From Glossina fuscipes (lineage: Eukaryota > Arthropoda > Insecta > Diptera > Glossinidae): 64,000 nt of DNA. The position numbers and the translations under genes are program-made. The stretch is taken from NCBI RefSeq assembly GCF_014805625.2, contig NW_023998414.1, forward strand, positions 30,232,778 to 30,296,777, read 5' to 3'. The notes under the pieces were generated by a model that was given only the letters and a program-made list of their open reading frames with translations, was not told the origin of the DNA and did not search any database. Positions 36,586 through 49,419 of the stretch are shown piece after piece (positions within the stretch are counted from its first letter, which is position 1; every line of letters starts with the position of its first letter).

Positions 36586-37215
36586 TTTCACGCTCGTTCC
36601 TCGACCCTGTGACAATCAAACATCTCATTAATAAGCTGACTTTATTTAAGGACATTACTGACTCTCGCAAGTGTCTCGTAATAATGAACTTCAAAAAATG
36701 CAAAATGCTCCCATGAAAAGAGTGATGCACATCGTTCAAGAATATCTATCAGCAGTTCTCCTAATACTTTGCATGACTTGTGGGATAGAGGATGTATTAT
36801 GTCTGTGAGAATGTATGCATCACCCAGGAAGACTTAAGATGAACTCAGCTTATAGCATAACTTTGCACTTATACGGTGGGTTTATGTGAGGCGACGGTGC
36901 AGGTGAACCACAAAGCGTATCTGTTGACTTTTCCCGATTATCGTAACACTATGGTTAGTTAGTGGAGCGCACGTTGCCTGCATACATTTTCCAGTACGCT
37001 TATTTCCCATTTTTGGAAACACTGCTCTAGCATATATATATATATGATTTTGAATTTGCCTTGTCGGCATATTGTGGCTAGCATGCGTGCTTATAATTGC
37101 TGTGTCATCTGTGAAGGTGAACGTGTGCGTAAGATAGTGCGTTAGCATGTCCCCTGTGTGCAACATATAGAGAGTTGGTCATAAAATGCTGCCTTGTGGG
37201 ACGCAATTGAACTGA
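36586..37215 (-). mobile_element. Jockey-type non-LTR retrotransposon, RT fragment
   Basis: On the minus strand 37213 to 36882 reads VPQGSIL, a stop, then PTLYMLHTGDM and FTFTDDTAIIS. These are the RT motifs VPQGSVLGPTLY and FADDTA, with the catalytic Asp pair intact (FTDD). A NHSVTIIGKSQQIRFVVHL and HRRLT block follows, equivalent to LNN-x-x-IP...YLGVHLDRRLTW in Jockey-clade polymerases. A (TA)n stretch has grown inside the gene at 37029-37042 without changing frame. The frame continues with few stops to about 36590, but similarity to a known block is lost. The upstream polymerase is missing. Confidence 0.8.
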
Positions 37216-38340
37216 ATATGTGCACTTTTATCGCTTGCCAAGCTTTTACATGTTTGCAACCTCTTGGGTGTTTTCTCCGATTTATTTGCACGTGATTTTG
37301 ATGTTTTTTCTTTTTTTTTGCTTTATTTTTTTTCCTATGCTTTGTGATATCTTCGTCTTAATGCTTAGCATAAGATTTATTACTGAGGGTCAATCAAATT
37401 TTGCTGTTGAGTTGTTTTAGCTAAATTTCATTTGTGGGTGTGTGTAAATAAATAAATAAATAAATAAATTGACCGCTACAGAAGCAGTGAATAGTGGCTA
37501 TGAGAGGTATAAACTTCAGCCCTATATATCTTTACTTTTAAGATCTAAAAGATGTCTGTGCTTTGCACGTGCAATGAAAATAAATTTATGGCGATTGTGG
37601 CGAAAACTCTCACACTGCCGACGAAAATGAAATTTGCCATAAATCTAAGCTAAATGTCGACTGTCAACAAGCACATCATAATTCACTTATGCATCATCGT
37701 TAATATCTTCAACTATCAAGCTAATCTCCTTTTCAATCGACACCGTTAACTATGCATTTTTTTGTCTTGCATTCAATAACATACACTACACCATCGTTCA
37801 AAACCAATCAAATGACATTACACCTGATTTCAGAAAAGCGAAATCAATCAACTAACTATTCCTTCCTAAGAAAACACTAATTATCGGTAATAAATGGCTG
37901 AGTACAAAAGTAAATGAAAATGACAAGAGACGTAAATTTGTTTTCGTTCAAACCGACGCACTATAAAATGATGGGTAATCCCATACAATATATGTTAACT
38001 TTATTTAATTAGATTATTTTATGCAATGAATTATCCAATGGAATACTAGACGATACGACAACAATTACAATGAATTACTGTCACTAAGTAAAGGTGCATC
38101 CTTTCGTATTAGTTGTTATCAAGAGACCCATTGACACTCTATCATCAAGACGACCATTTCTGTGGAATTTTAAGTTGTTAACCGAAACTCGTTAACACAA
38201 GTATTCAACACAATCTACATAATATAATATTAATACGGACACTAAAAATGCTGCCTTAGGCCTTTAGTTTTCGTCTAAGAAAAAAATAAAATTTAATCGG
38301 TTTCGCTTATTACTTCACTTAGCCACGAAAACCTGGTTTA
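37216..38340. other. Non-coding segment
   Basis: No gene recognised. An (AAAT)n run lies at about 37445-37469. The frame at 37220-37420 is Phe-rich. Confidence 0.55.
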
Positions 38341-38357
38341 CTCTTTACTTGACTAAG

Positions 38358-38738
38358 TTAATTGATAATAAATAGATGGACCCATGGTGCGACTAATACT
38401 AAATCCTTGCCAAGACCCCTCCATTTTTGACGAGTCACCAAAAGTGTGTGAATGCGTAAATGTTGTCATCAATTTCCCGTTTGATTAATTCTGGATTGTT
38501 ACGGTTAGATACTTTAATCTCATTACCAATTCGCAATAGAAGGCGAAATTGATCTTCTGGCCAAGTGTGGAACGAATTCCTTTCACTTTTATGAACCACA
38601 AGTCGATCACTAGCGTGGTGTCAATTCAGTCTTGCATCAGTGCCGATTTCATATCGTCTCAACATTGATTCACACTGCTCGAAACTCATTTCTTTCATTT
38701 CATAGTATACAGGAATATTGAATTTCCTTTTTTGTATC
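38358..38738 (-). pseudogene. Coding-like remnant, unidentified
   Basis: After a possible acceptor (38740-38739) the minus strand reads about 100 codons to 38435 with one internal TGA (38623-38621). Composition is unlike AT-driven chance frames, for example KRKFNIPVYYEMKEMSFEQC, DRLVVHKSERNSFHTWPED and NNPELIKREIDDN. A frame change near 38455 then leads into HTLLVTRQKWRGLGKDLVLV and APWVHLFIIN, ending with TAA at 38360-38358. No domain is recognised. It lies directly beyond a (CATT)n tract from a mariner N-terminal fragment, so it could be transposon-borne or a damaged host exon. Confidence 0.4.
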
Positions 38739-38761
38739 CTGCCTTAAGCAAATAATTCATT

Positions 38762-38790
38762 AATTCATTCATTCATTCATTCATTCATTT
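38762..38790. repeat. (CATT)n microsatellite
   Basis: About seven tandem ATTC units. Confidence 0.95.
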
Positions 38791-38945
38791 CCTTTGGTCA
38801 ATTCTCAGTTTCGTAGCGATGTGATAGCATGAATTGCACCAATTTTCATAAGTTCTTTGTGGAGTACTCGACAAGAGTTTGACGCGTCTTTAGTACCAAA
38901 ATTAGCAGAACGAAGGCGAGCCAACCATTTGTGTGCCACAGATTT
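38791..38945 (-). mobile_element. Mariner transposase N-terminal relic
   Basis: Minus-strand reading VAHKWLARLRSANFGTKDAS parallels the mariner block RxWFxRFRSGNFxVKDxPRSGRP. Then LHKELMKIGAI and ELTKGN parallel the helix-turn-helix end (HLKxIGxxxKLDxWVPHEL). One stop is present. It is cut off by the (CATT)n tract. Confidence 0.5.
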
Positions 38946-39299
38946 TAGACAAAATATCTGCAAAATCTTATCGATTTAGTTAAAGCAAGATAAGCCAATC
39001 CTTTAACAATTGGGACTTGTTTTAAAGTCACGCTTGCTTTCCACTGATTTAATAAATGTCAAATTGATTTCTGTTTCAACTATCTATCGCCTTCTGACTT
39101 TTATATGCGTCATAGTGTGCCCTAATAGCAGTAGTATGACCCCATATCGAGCGGCTCGTAAAATGCCACAAAATTTTTCTTTAACTTATTATTTTCATTG
39201 GTAATAATTAATCGATTATTTATTCGCATTATAGAAAATTGTTTTTGATCGATCATTACCTGGATTCCGAGCAGTGAGCAAAAAACTTATTTTTTATTC

Positions 39300-39560
39300 C
39301 TTTTGAAAAACAGAGGCGTTCTTAGTTTACGTGGTATTGTAGACGTATCCTTTGATGGATTTGGGCCATTTTTAATACCAATCTGTGCCCAAGAATTTCT
39401 AAATTTGAAGTTGTTAGTTTAATCTTTGCGGCCACGAAAATGTTGACAATAGACATTACACAAGCGAGCAGACGAGCAGACGGACAGACAGAGTTACTTA
39501 AAATATATGTATATATATCAGCATCAAGTCCTGAATCAATTTAAATAACTCTATATTTTG
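39300..39560 (+). mobile_element. Mini-me/DINE-like repeat copy
   Basis: GGGCCATTTTTAATACC, TTTAATCTTTGCGGCCACG and GAGCAGACGGACAGACAGAG (about 39473-39492), then a short TA repeat and GCATCAAGTCC, follow the order of the family. Confidence 0.55.
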
Positions 39561-40143
39561 TGTCATCCAAAACCGAACTAACCTACGTATACGTCAGCTT
39601 TTTCGATAAATACTTTCTTATAATGCGGTCAAATATTTTACATTTTCTATCGCATGCGTTAGCGAGCTGTGAGAGAGTAAGTCAATGTGCATAGATGCAA
39701 TATTTGTAAAAATCGCATTTTATCAATTAATTACATACCACAACTCAGCAGTTTAGCCGGATGCATTAGAAGTTTCTTCTTGTATGTGCTGGTATAACTT
39801 ATTGGATCTTTCAAAAGAATCATCTCAAGTCGATAGTAGAAATTCAATCCGACTTCAATTTATAAATATATATATATATAAAAAAAAAAAACCTGCAATA
39901 AATATTTGCTTGACTTTTTGTTTAACAAAGCAATAGCAACCACAACAACGATAATGTTTGAGATTATCGTTATAATTATAATCAGCCGTGCATATATCTT
40001 ATGTGCACATTATATATCAAATGTCACAATATACATATATATATATATTTGCATGCCTTATAATTATACATGGTTCGGCTTATGTTGCTTTGTTTAGGTT
40101 GGCTTGTATTTAGGTTTTCGTTGTATTTTATAAGATTTTTTTC

Positions 40144-40186
<43 letters not shown>

Positions 40187-40329
40187 TATTCTTAATATAT
40201 GTTTGTTTTTATTATTTCCAATCATAATAAAGTACATTTTTTATGCTAAATTTATTATCGAGATTATTTGGAGTCTAGTAGCGCCAAGCCACACCAAAAA
40301 AAGATTGCTGTGGTGGCGTTTAGCAATAC

Positions 40330-40365
<36 letters not shown>

Positions 40366-43300
40366 ATTATAATTAAAATAAGATTTTCACACTGTTAACG
40401 AGTTGAACTGAAAATTTATGATAGTTTAACGAATTTCCCAATGTAATGTAATGTAAATTTAGCATTAACATTAACGAGTACCTCCTTTTTCTAATAGTTG
40501 TTGAAGCAATTTCTATAACAAATGGCAATAAAAACTTTATTAATAAATCGATATTAGATTGTTAATCGCTTGTCAATTAAACTACTTTTACGGGCAACGT
40601 GTTGTCGTTACAAATATTTGAACATTGTTTTACATCTTGTTCAACTGCATTGTTTTCACTTATAAGCAACGTTGCGACAAATACTAAAAAGAATACATTC
40701 TAGAAATATACGATAATTGCCTTTAATATATGTTGTTATTGTTCTTTAATAATATGACCATGAATTTATCTTATAAATAACCATTGATCTATAACAATAC
40801 TAATCTTCTTTTCAATTTGTGAAGTAAGCAATCATTATAACAGCAATAAATGTCACTAATGTCAGAAACAACTTTAGTAATTTGTTAAACCGCAAAAGAA
40901 ACAAAAAAAAAGCTCAAATCATGTATTGCGATATATAGATAGTCATGTTTGATAGCGGCATAAAATACTCAAGCAGCTAACTGAAGGCAATATACTCGCA
41001 GTGGACGTAAATCAGGTCATATGTACCAAGCCAGAGAGAATACGTACGCAGTCATGTGTCATAAATCGTGTTACGGACCTTTTCTCTTTTTCTTTTCTTT
41101 CCCTTCAAATCACGGAGAAAAGGTCTGCCATTATTACGAGGGTAAGGTGAATGTGAAAATATTCATGTAATTTGTTCTTAATCGCAGCTAAATGAAGAGA
41201 ACGAATAGTTTCGCATTTTAAAAAATTTTTATATATAACGGAGAATATTTTATTCCTCTTCTTTTACAAGCTTGTGTCTCGTCCGCAACTATTCAAAGCA
41301 TTTCTTTCTAGCATAGATAAGAAGGGTTCCATATACGTTCATCGATTAGAATTACAGTAGGTTTCTCAAGCCTAAATAAATGGATTGGAAGTAACAAACT
41401 GACGCAAGAAAAATGAAAGTACGAATCATTTTTGTTTTTTTCCAAAGTACACGTTACAGTTTCTGATGCATAAACATAGATATGAACTACGCAGATATTT
41501 GATTGGCATGTAATCAATTTTCATACAATCTCCATCATTATCAAGAATAATTTTTCAGCAAATTGTGCAAAATTTTCAGTCAGCAAAATATGACCAAAGG
41601 TTTTTTAAACGATAATCTAGGTTTTATGACGTTTAGTACGCTTTATGCTAATAATCGGAAAAATTCTCCCACTTTTCATTAAAAAAATAAAAGTCAAATT
41701 AATAAAATTCAACGCCTACTCTTTGATCACAATGCAAAGCGTATTCTTTGTAAACAACAACGTACGTCTCTGGGACGTGTTTTTTTTTGTTGTTTTTGCT
41801 CTTTGCAACTATGCGCAAATATTATAAAGAAGAGAAAAGACTTTTTCTTTATTTAAAAAAATATAATTTAAACAAATTTAAAAATATTTTAATAATTGAC
41901 AAAAAAAAAAAAACTGTGTGTATTGGAAATAATTTCAAAAATTTCTAATAATTCTCTGTTCATAGAAATGGCATTAAAGCCTGCGACGCTGCAAATATTG
42001 AATAATCTATGCGCATTCTTAATATTTTATTAAAAATTTTTATAACTAAAGAAATTCATTGCTTTCAAGCTCGCATGCGAGATTCTGTGGTCGTTCGAGT
42101 GGTCGTTCAGCCGCAAGTCAATCCAGTCAATCCTAAAACACATAGATCAGACATAATCTCTTCATATGGGCTAAACATAAGATGTTTAGAAGTAATCTTT
42201 ATATTTAATAATTGCGCCATTTATTAATTCTCTGCTGTCAATCGCAATTGGCACACCAAACTACATGACTAAGGCCCAACATCATGCATTATTATATACA
42301 ATGATGCTCGCTAATTAAACGCCCATAAATTGGTATTATTTTATTTGTTGAAAATTTAAAACGTTTTAAAATGTTCTCGATTTTATATAAAAATAACAAG
42401 TCGTAGTAGTCTTGAAATGTATGAAAGATAATCAACTTTACTTCGCGTTGCCTTCTACCAAACAGTTTATCATTTAATTACAATCACATCAAAAGTTGCA
42501 CCTTTACTGTAAAACTCTCACATGAGATATCATCAAAATCTCATTAAGAGCAAAGAACAAAGCATTCGATATATAATAAATATATGTTTACAATTACAGA
42601 CCTCCCTATTAATTATGGTTAACAAAGCGATTTACAAAAAAAAAAAAATAATAAAAATAAAAACAAAAACAAAATATATAAAAATAGAAATCAAACGAAA
42701 AAAAAAAAAAAAAAAAAGGAAAAAATTAAAATTAATAAAAGCAATTATTAGAACCATAAATACTGTGGTGTACGTATTAGAGATCAAAGAAACAAACATA
42801 AGCATATATATCATTGATTATATATTTAACTAACATATTATGCAATTAAATGTTACCAACAGCTAAATGAAACAATGCAAAGCCAATGAATGCATGCATT
42901 TATACTACTCGTATGTATGTATATCTATAACAGATCATATATTACAAAATCGTGAAATCTAGAACTTGTAAAACAAGTAGCGCTTCATTGAAAACCAATG
43001 AAACAAACAAAAAAATTAGTATAAATTCAACATACATAATGCATATATTTACAGACATAAGCATATATATATATATATATATACATGACTCAATGTCAAC
43101 CGATATGAGAACATGTACAACAAGATTAAAGTCAAACTAAATTAAATTACGGCAAGTTCATGTTAGGATGTCGTAACTTTATATGTTGAGATGATGCTAA
43201 CAACACAGCAACAGCAGCAGCACCAACGGTTGTGGCGACGATAGTTCAATAGACAATCAGCATCCGAACAAGCTTCTAGTTTTTTAAGTTTAATCATATA

Positions 43301-43449
43301 ATCAAATGATACTTTTTTCATAGATATTCTTCTATAAATACCATCCATGTATATATATATATATATATATATAATACATGCAAAAGTTTAAAATGTTGCC
43401 AAGAGTGTATGCGTATATATATATATATATATCTATATATATATATATC

Positions 43450-43498
<49 letters not shown>

Positions 43499-45168
43499 AT
43501 GTGTGTATGTTTTTACATACATGAGTAATATGCCTAAATATTGTCATTTCATTTCACATGCCAGCAGTTAACGGTTCTTGAAATGATGGTGATGCTGATG
43601 ATGATGGCGATGATGACGATGACGATACTTTTGACCAATGGACTTGATTAGTATTTAAAAATGTAAATAAACATATACATATTACGAAATTTAGTAATTA
43701 AAAGTAAATAAGAGAAGAAGAAAAAAACTATTTTAAATTATAATTGCCAAGAGAATGATTATCTTAAGACGACACAAACGATTGCATAATAAGTGCTCAG
43801 CTTATACAATAAAAATAATAATAATAGTAATGTAAAGCCAACTAGTAGAACATATAGAAAACGAAGATCTTTACTAATTAATGATACGATCAACAGAAAA
43901 TATTATGACTCAGATAAAAATATGCATACGTATGATTAACAATAAATAAAAAGTACCGGGAAATAATCACTTCTTTTCTTCGTAATGTAGAGAGAGTTAA
44001 TAGTTGCGAAAAAAAGACTACATACTTTCAAATTATATGAATAACTATTTCCAAGAAAAGTAGACAGACTTTGCTCTACTACTTACAAGTAATAATGGTA
44101 AATAAACGGTTCCAAAGGTTATAAGATGCTTTGGATTTTATATCTTTTCAAGCTCCTGGCATGCAGAGTGTATCGAAGATATGTTTGTCGGAATTGTTGA
44201 TTGTGAAATTTCATTGATGAAGCGATGTTTATTGTTTCGCTTCAGCCGCTTAGTAAATAATTAATGTCGTGCAAGCTTTTTTTACGCCTTGCGCCCCTCG
44301 TACTATATATATATATGGGTATATTAAGTTTTTACGCATCTATACATTATCCAGCAGAACTCGCATTAGACCCACCATTTATTATAACCAGCTTGTCGGT
44401 CCCTCTGTCCATCTTATATACTTGTATTCAACTTACAAGTCAAAATTTTGATAAACCGGCATATTTCGATCCAGGGACGAACGATATTAAAAGTTGTTCT
44501 ATTCGGATCATTTTTTAAACACTCCTCATAAAACACTATATTTTGATAACTCGTTCTAAGATTAAATATATTAAGCGAAGCGGTGTAGGATACTTCATAG
44601 TTTTTTTGCGAGGCCTTTTTTCAAAGTAATAAAAATATTTGTATTGAAAATAATAAAAAAAATTGGAAACAAGTCCTTTGTCGAACCAATTTTAGCGAAG
44701 TATATCTGAGCTCAACCCATTGTCTCATTGTTATTCGTCTCCAAAACAAGAACGAAAAAATTGTTTAATAATAATAAAAAATTTTTAAAAGGTTTCCATT
44801 TTACATTATTACGTTATCACCTATGGACAAATAATAAATACGTGTTAGTGACTTAATTTCAAAGTCAATTATTGGTACGGAGAGGCCTAGCTTCCGACAG
44901 TATACGAATTTTGGTCGCCACATTTTTAAGAAATCATTGAAATGGGATTTTAAATGAAAAAAAAAAGTAAAATAATTGAGACTTTACTTATTTATGAAAG
45001 GTTCTATATGTACATAACTGGCTTTCACAACTGCAATAACAAATTTCGTTAGAAGAAGAAGAAGAATTTAATTGGGAATCTTGAAACGACAAGATGAGCC
45101 AATTACAATTTTGGGGTTACAGGCTTAGTTTCAACAATTAATACAAGCGGCTCTAGTCGTTGGTCTAC

Positions 45169-45213
<45 letters not shown>

Positions 45214-45448
45214 GTATGTTAAATGTTATCTCAAGGGAATATATATTTTACAAATAGATCAAAAATAATTGATATAAATTTTATGTATCCCGTTAGAGCA
45301 GTAAGAACGATAAGCTCGACTTCTTTGACTTCTTCCTGATACTTTTTGATTAGTATGATAACAAGCACTTGTCTTGAAGATAATACGATATTTTTATGAA
45401 GTAATAACTGGAAAATTAATATAAGATTATTAATATTAATAGATCAAA
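39561..45448. other. Gene-poor segment rich in microsatellites
   Basis: No gene recognised. The segment holds poly-T at about 40148-40179, (TA)n at about 40330-40363, 43347-43371, 43415-43487 and 45176-45206, CAG/CAA units at about 43203-43223 and GAT units at about 43583-43623. A GGGTATAT...TCCCTCTGTCCATC stretch at about 44314-44412 resembles mini-me-like DNA. Lys-rich frames near 42522-42833 translate poly-A. Confidence 0.5.
43415..43512. repeat. Compound (TA)n-(GT)n microsatellite
   Basis: A long TA tract with single interruptions runs directly into GT units ending near 43510. Confidence 0.95.
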
Positions 45449-45458
45449 NNNNNNNNNN
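45449..45458. other. Assembly gap (10 N)
   Basis: Ten unresolved bases. The flanking sequences are not obviously alike. Confidence 0.98.
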
Positions 45459-45739
45459 TGTGTTCCCAGTGTGTACTCGAGAAACTTGATCGTTTTTAAT
45501 TTGAAAAACGTAATTAAAAAAAAAAAAAGAAACACTTATTACATAAATATTGTTATTTTTCTCTTCAGAACATTCATAGTGTAAACAACATTCTAACCTT
45601 ACGTAACAGAGACAGTACACAACACAATCGCGTTTGCATTTATGTAAAGTAAATGCATTCGTAAAAGTAAAGAACACATTTAAACGTCAACTTGAATATA
45701 TGACTAAACCCGGGGTAAATTTATTGATACATGTTTATT

Positions 45740-45747
<8 letters not shown>

Positions 45748-45771
<24 letters not shown>
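45748..45771. repeat. (GA)n microsatellite
   Basis: Pure GA repeat of about 12 units. Confidence 0.95.
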
Positions 45772-45777
<6 letters not shown>

Positions 45778-46639
45778 GAAAAACAAAGGTCATACCCCCT
45801 TTCTTCTCTCCTTAAATTATAAATAAACCGTAAGTTTACTTGTTGCTTAATTTAGTTTGCGATTAGTAACGGAAGTCAATCAAAGACACATAGACAAATA
45901 CGAAGGCGTTTAGAAATGACTTAAAGAAAAGTGAATTTTTCTAAAATACATTTTTTTTTTTTTTTTTTTTTTGCTTTACCTGCAAAAAATCATTAAGCAT
46001 CAACCATAACAATTTTTATTTAATATTTTTTTTTTTTTTTCATATTTTTGATGTGTTTCTACCTTCAAAAGCAATTTGACATTTATTTAGGTGTGACATT
46101 ATAACATTTTCAAGTCATTCTCTTTTTTTTCTTTTTTATTTTTATTGTTTTTTTTTTTAATTTTTTTATTTTTTTGTTTTTACCCGTACAGTGCATAGGT
46201 TTTGTACGTTGCCTTCATAAGCCCATATATCATAAAAACCGTTTAATATTAACTGCATAATTTGTAATGGTATACGACATACTTCTTACATTTCTATAGA
46301 TTGATTGTCGCGTGTCTAAAAAAATATGATGTATGGGAGTTTCCACAATTTGATGATCATTGATGTAAACGTTTGCACCGTTAACGCAGTTATCGCAGTT
46401 TTAAAAATTTTCTATTCGAGTCCGTTACATTGAATTCAGCATTGTTGTTGCCTTTATTATTCCGTTCTATTTCACATTTTTTAATTGATTTCTGATTTTC
46501 TTTGTTTTTCCAATAATCAGATAATTTTTTTTTTTTTTTTTTTTTTTTGGATAATTTGTTGGTTTGTCTGTTTGTTGCGCTGAGAATAAGTTGAATGAAT
46601 AAGAAGCTGTTAATGGAATTGAAATATTGTGTGGGCCAT

Positions 46640-47012
46640 TTTGAAAGAGCATTGTTTTCTTTATCGAATCATATACCCGAGAGGAAAAAAACCGTACACC
46701 ATTCGGTAGATTTTTTCCTGTCCGTCGTTACCATGAAGACACATCCTGTACTTGTCAGAGAACAGTACTACCTTTCATTTACCCATAGTCCCGGGGTGGC
46801 CCGCATCAATTTCGGGCAAGTTGCTGGTCTGTGCGGTATCAGCCCTGCCTTGGGTGGTCCTTTTCTAAACGTCCACTAACTGATTTCCATTGCTCCAACT
46901 TCTTGGACCTGATACACGAATTGAACTGCATTCAATTGGCGACTTCGTATTGATGTTTCGACAACTAAATGCTCCTCCCGCTATCGATCACTTTGTCGTC
47001 GTGGGTTCTTTG
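46640..47012 (-). mobile_element. Tc1-like transposon relic
   Basis: Minus-strand fragments in shifting frames follow the Tc1 transposase order. RCQRTHDDKVI (equivalent to PRxTTxREDRxIV) comes first, then SIRSRQLNAVQFVYQVQEVG and GLIPHRPATCPKLM (equivalent to GLxxRRPxxxPxL). LFSDKYRMCLHGNDGQEKIY then corresponds to the first catalytic Asp block LFSDESRFCLHxxDGRxRVY. At least three frameshifts or stops are present. The terminal repeats and the third catalytic block are not found. It is distinct from the mariner copies. Confidence 0.75.
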
Positions 47013-47137
47013 GCATCGCTGGCGTACACGTCTATTAGAATATTGGCTTAATTTTAATTATCGTGACACTTAGTGGCTTTGCTTCTATCCAGCTTCAATT
47101 AGTGCCATTACTTGAGATCCTGCTTCCAGTACGGTGT

Positions 47138-47990
47138 TCATTTTCGAATTCTGAATAGTCTTGTGTTCGATAAATAACCTTTCAGATTGCGAGTTGAAAT
47201 GAAGCAAATGAAGTCATCTCTGGCAATTCTTATCGTTTTATACCAATGCTCCCTGGAATGAGCAACTTTGAGTTTTTCTATTTCCATATTGCTACTGTAA
47301 TGATTTGGTAGGTCAATGGGAAGCATTTTGTGGCTTTCAATAGCTAATTGTGTGCAGTTTAGAATTAATATAAGTTATGATTGCAAACTAAATTTAATTT
47401 AATAATTATTTAGTTAGGTTTGAAGTGAAAATATAGAGGATACACGATTTTTTCGCTCCTGAGTGTATGTTTAACCGAAACTTACCTTGTAGTTATGATT
47501 ATCATTTTGCTTCCCAATGAAGGTATCAAGAAATACTCTTCCACGTTCACTGGATACGATGCATTTTTGCTGCAAGTCTACTGTGTGAGATTGTAAGAAA
47601 ATGAAATTATTACAAGACATTAGAGAAACGTTTAAAAGGTCATAGAAAAAGTGATCAGCAATCATGTGGAGATCGTATGCAATCGAAAATCATCTTCGGC
47701 AGCTTTGTCAGTCTCATTTTCCGAAAAGATCTTATCTGAGTTTATGTTTGAGGTAAATAAAATGCAAGCCTTCCATGCCTGCATGCTTCGCCTGACTTTC
47801 TTCCTCTCATAGATAAAATTGCTAATCTTTTGCTCTTTCGTTTTGTATCTACCTTTTTAATCTCCTCATTCTACTTTGCTACTTCTTTCTATTTCTCTTT
47901 ACCTTTCTCTATGCTCTTCTTCTTCTTATTCTCTTCCTACTGTTTTTACCCCTTCTTACTAACCTTTTATTTGTGTATGTATCCTAACAA
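47138..47990 (-). pseudogene. Exon-like remnants of an unidentified gene
   Basis: Three coding-like pieces lie in order on the minus strand. (a) About 47840-47655 reads a basic-then-acidic stretch (NFIYERKKVRRSMQAWKACI, then SENETDKAAEDDFRLHTIST) and ends in TGA; purine-rich K/E-rich DNA precedes it to about 47990. (b) 47580-47486 is a 95-nt exon candidate with a strong acceptor (TTCTTACAATCTCACACAG) and donor (ACAAG/GTAAGT), reading QQKCIVSSERGRVFLDTF. (c) 47370-47138 reads LPIDLPNHYSSNMEIEKLKV and IARDDFICFISTRNLKGYL to a stop. I could not find splice sites joining all three in phase, so this may be a broken gene. No family is recognised. Confidence 0.35.
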
Positions 47991-48699
47991 TCTTTTTTAA
48001 ATCTTAAATTAAATATTAGTTTTTAACTTTGCGGTTCGCTATCTCGCCTAATAAGTATTGAACTTGTCCGCACATTCAATTTACTTGATTATTTTTAATT
48101 TTTTATTCGGTTGTCTCTTTCATGTAAGCACCTATAACCTGCGTGAATATTTTTTAATTTGTTTCTTATAAGCTTAACATACCTAAAAGTATAATTTACC
48201 GTTATTTTATGAAACTAATTTACAACCGCATAAATTGACATTTATTACGGTTAGGTTAACATTCAAATCTCTACGAGTGGGTGTCATACCGTTGACATGC
48301 AACATACATATATAGAAAAATAAACATAAATGAAACTTATGCTGCTGCTAAAGTAAAAATACTAACTGAACGAAACAAAGGTGAACTGAGTGCATTCAAG
48401 TAAATCGGATTTTCGAAAAAAGTGATTGAGATTTCTAACTAGATAATAGGCACTAATAAAATATACATTTTTCGTTATTTTTCTATAATATAAAGTGAAA
48501 AGAAACATTTTAAATATAAATTATATATATACACACACACACACACATACACACATACAAAAGAGAAAAAAACCAAATTATATAAGATATGAATACGATT
48601 TGCTTTCAAACAAACGCTCTGCATAATTGAATTGTTATAAGATAACCTTAGTTAACATTTTTCTATTCGATTTTCAATTTAAACCAAGTAAAAAGACTT

Positions 48700-49000
48700 A
48701 AGTGGGCCGTGGCTCACTATAAAATACTCTTCATCACCCTACACTTATATATAAGTATGTATAGGGACTCTTTAAAATAAATCGTTATACGCGGAGTGGT
48801 CCGATCCAAACTATCGTTAATATTCTTCTTTGGGCAAAAATAAATACGTCAGTGTTCCAAATTTCATCGAGATATCTCGAAAATTTGCAATCTCTAAGTT
48901 GAACACAAGGCATATGGCCAGACAAGCTTAGAAAAGATAGATCTATCTTAAGGCCTGCTGGCCGTTGTGGACATCCGCACAATTGTGCCCTTGTATCACA
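48700..49000. mobile_element. Interspersed repeat of a second fly type
   Basis: GCGGAGTGGTCCGATCC (about 48791) and TTCCAAATTTCATCGAGATA followed by TCTCG (about 48855) and CATATGGCCAGACAAG (about 48911) resemble a common non-coding repeat of higher flies. The match is from recollection of the pattern only. Confidence 0.35.
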
Positions 49001-49419
49001 AATGATAGGTAAGATATCTCTAAAGTGAGATTTGGGAACTACATCTACTCATTAGGAGGCGATTATGAATGGAAATTTTGGAACATCTCTAAAGAACTCA
49101 ACCACCTGTTCAGGGTTAAAGGTCGACTCAACAGTTTAAGTGGCAATGCCATTCTAAAGCTTTTAGTAAATAAAGCAATTTTTTTTAGGTTAGTAGATGC
49201 CTTGATCTTTCTAAAGTATGTGAAAAAAAATTCATTGCCAGTGTCGACACAGATACACACAAGTAAAACGGAAGACCGTGTATTCTATACTCTTTGCATT
49301 TATCTTAAAAAAATAAATCAAAAAATTTTGGCTGATTGCATCCTTTTTATGTGAAGGTACCTTGGGGTTAACTAAAGAATGTAAGGCAAAATTCTTATCA
49401 TTTGTAGTTTACGAACAAT

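Noticed and set aside
42522..42833. 103-codon Lys/Ile-rich frame
   Set aside because: It is almost entirely the translation of poly-A and AAT-type sequence.
49025..49354. 109-codon plus-strand frame
   Set aside because: Composition follows AT-rich sequence. There is no recognisable motif or splice context, and it starts inside a repeat-like region.
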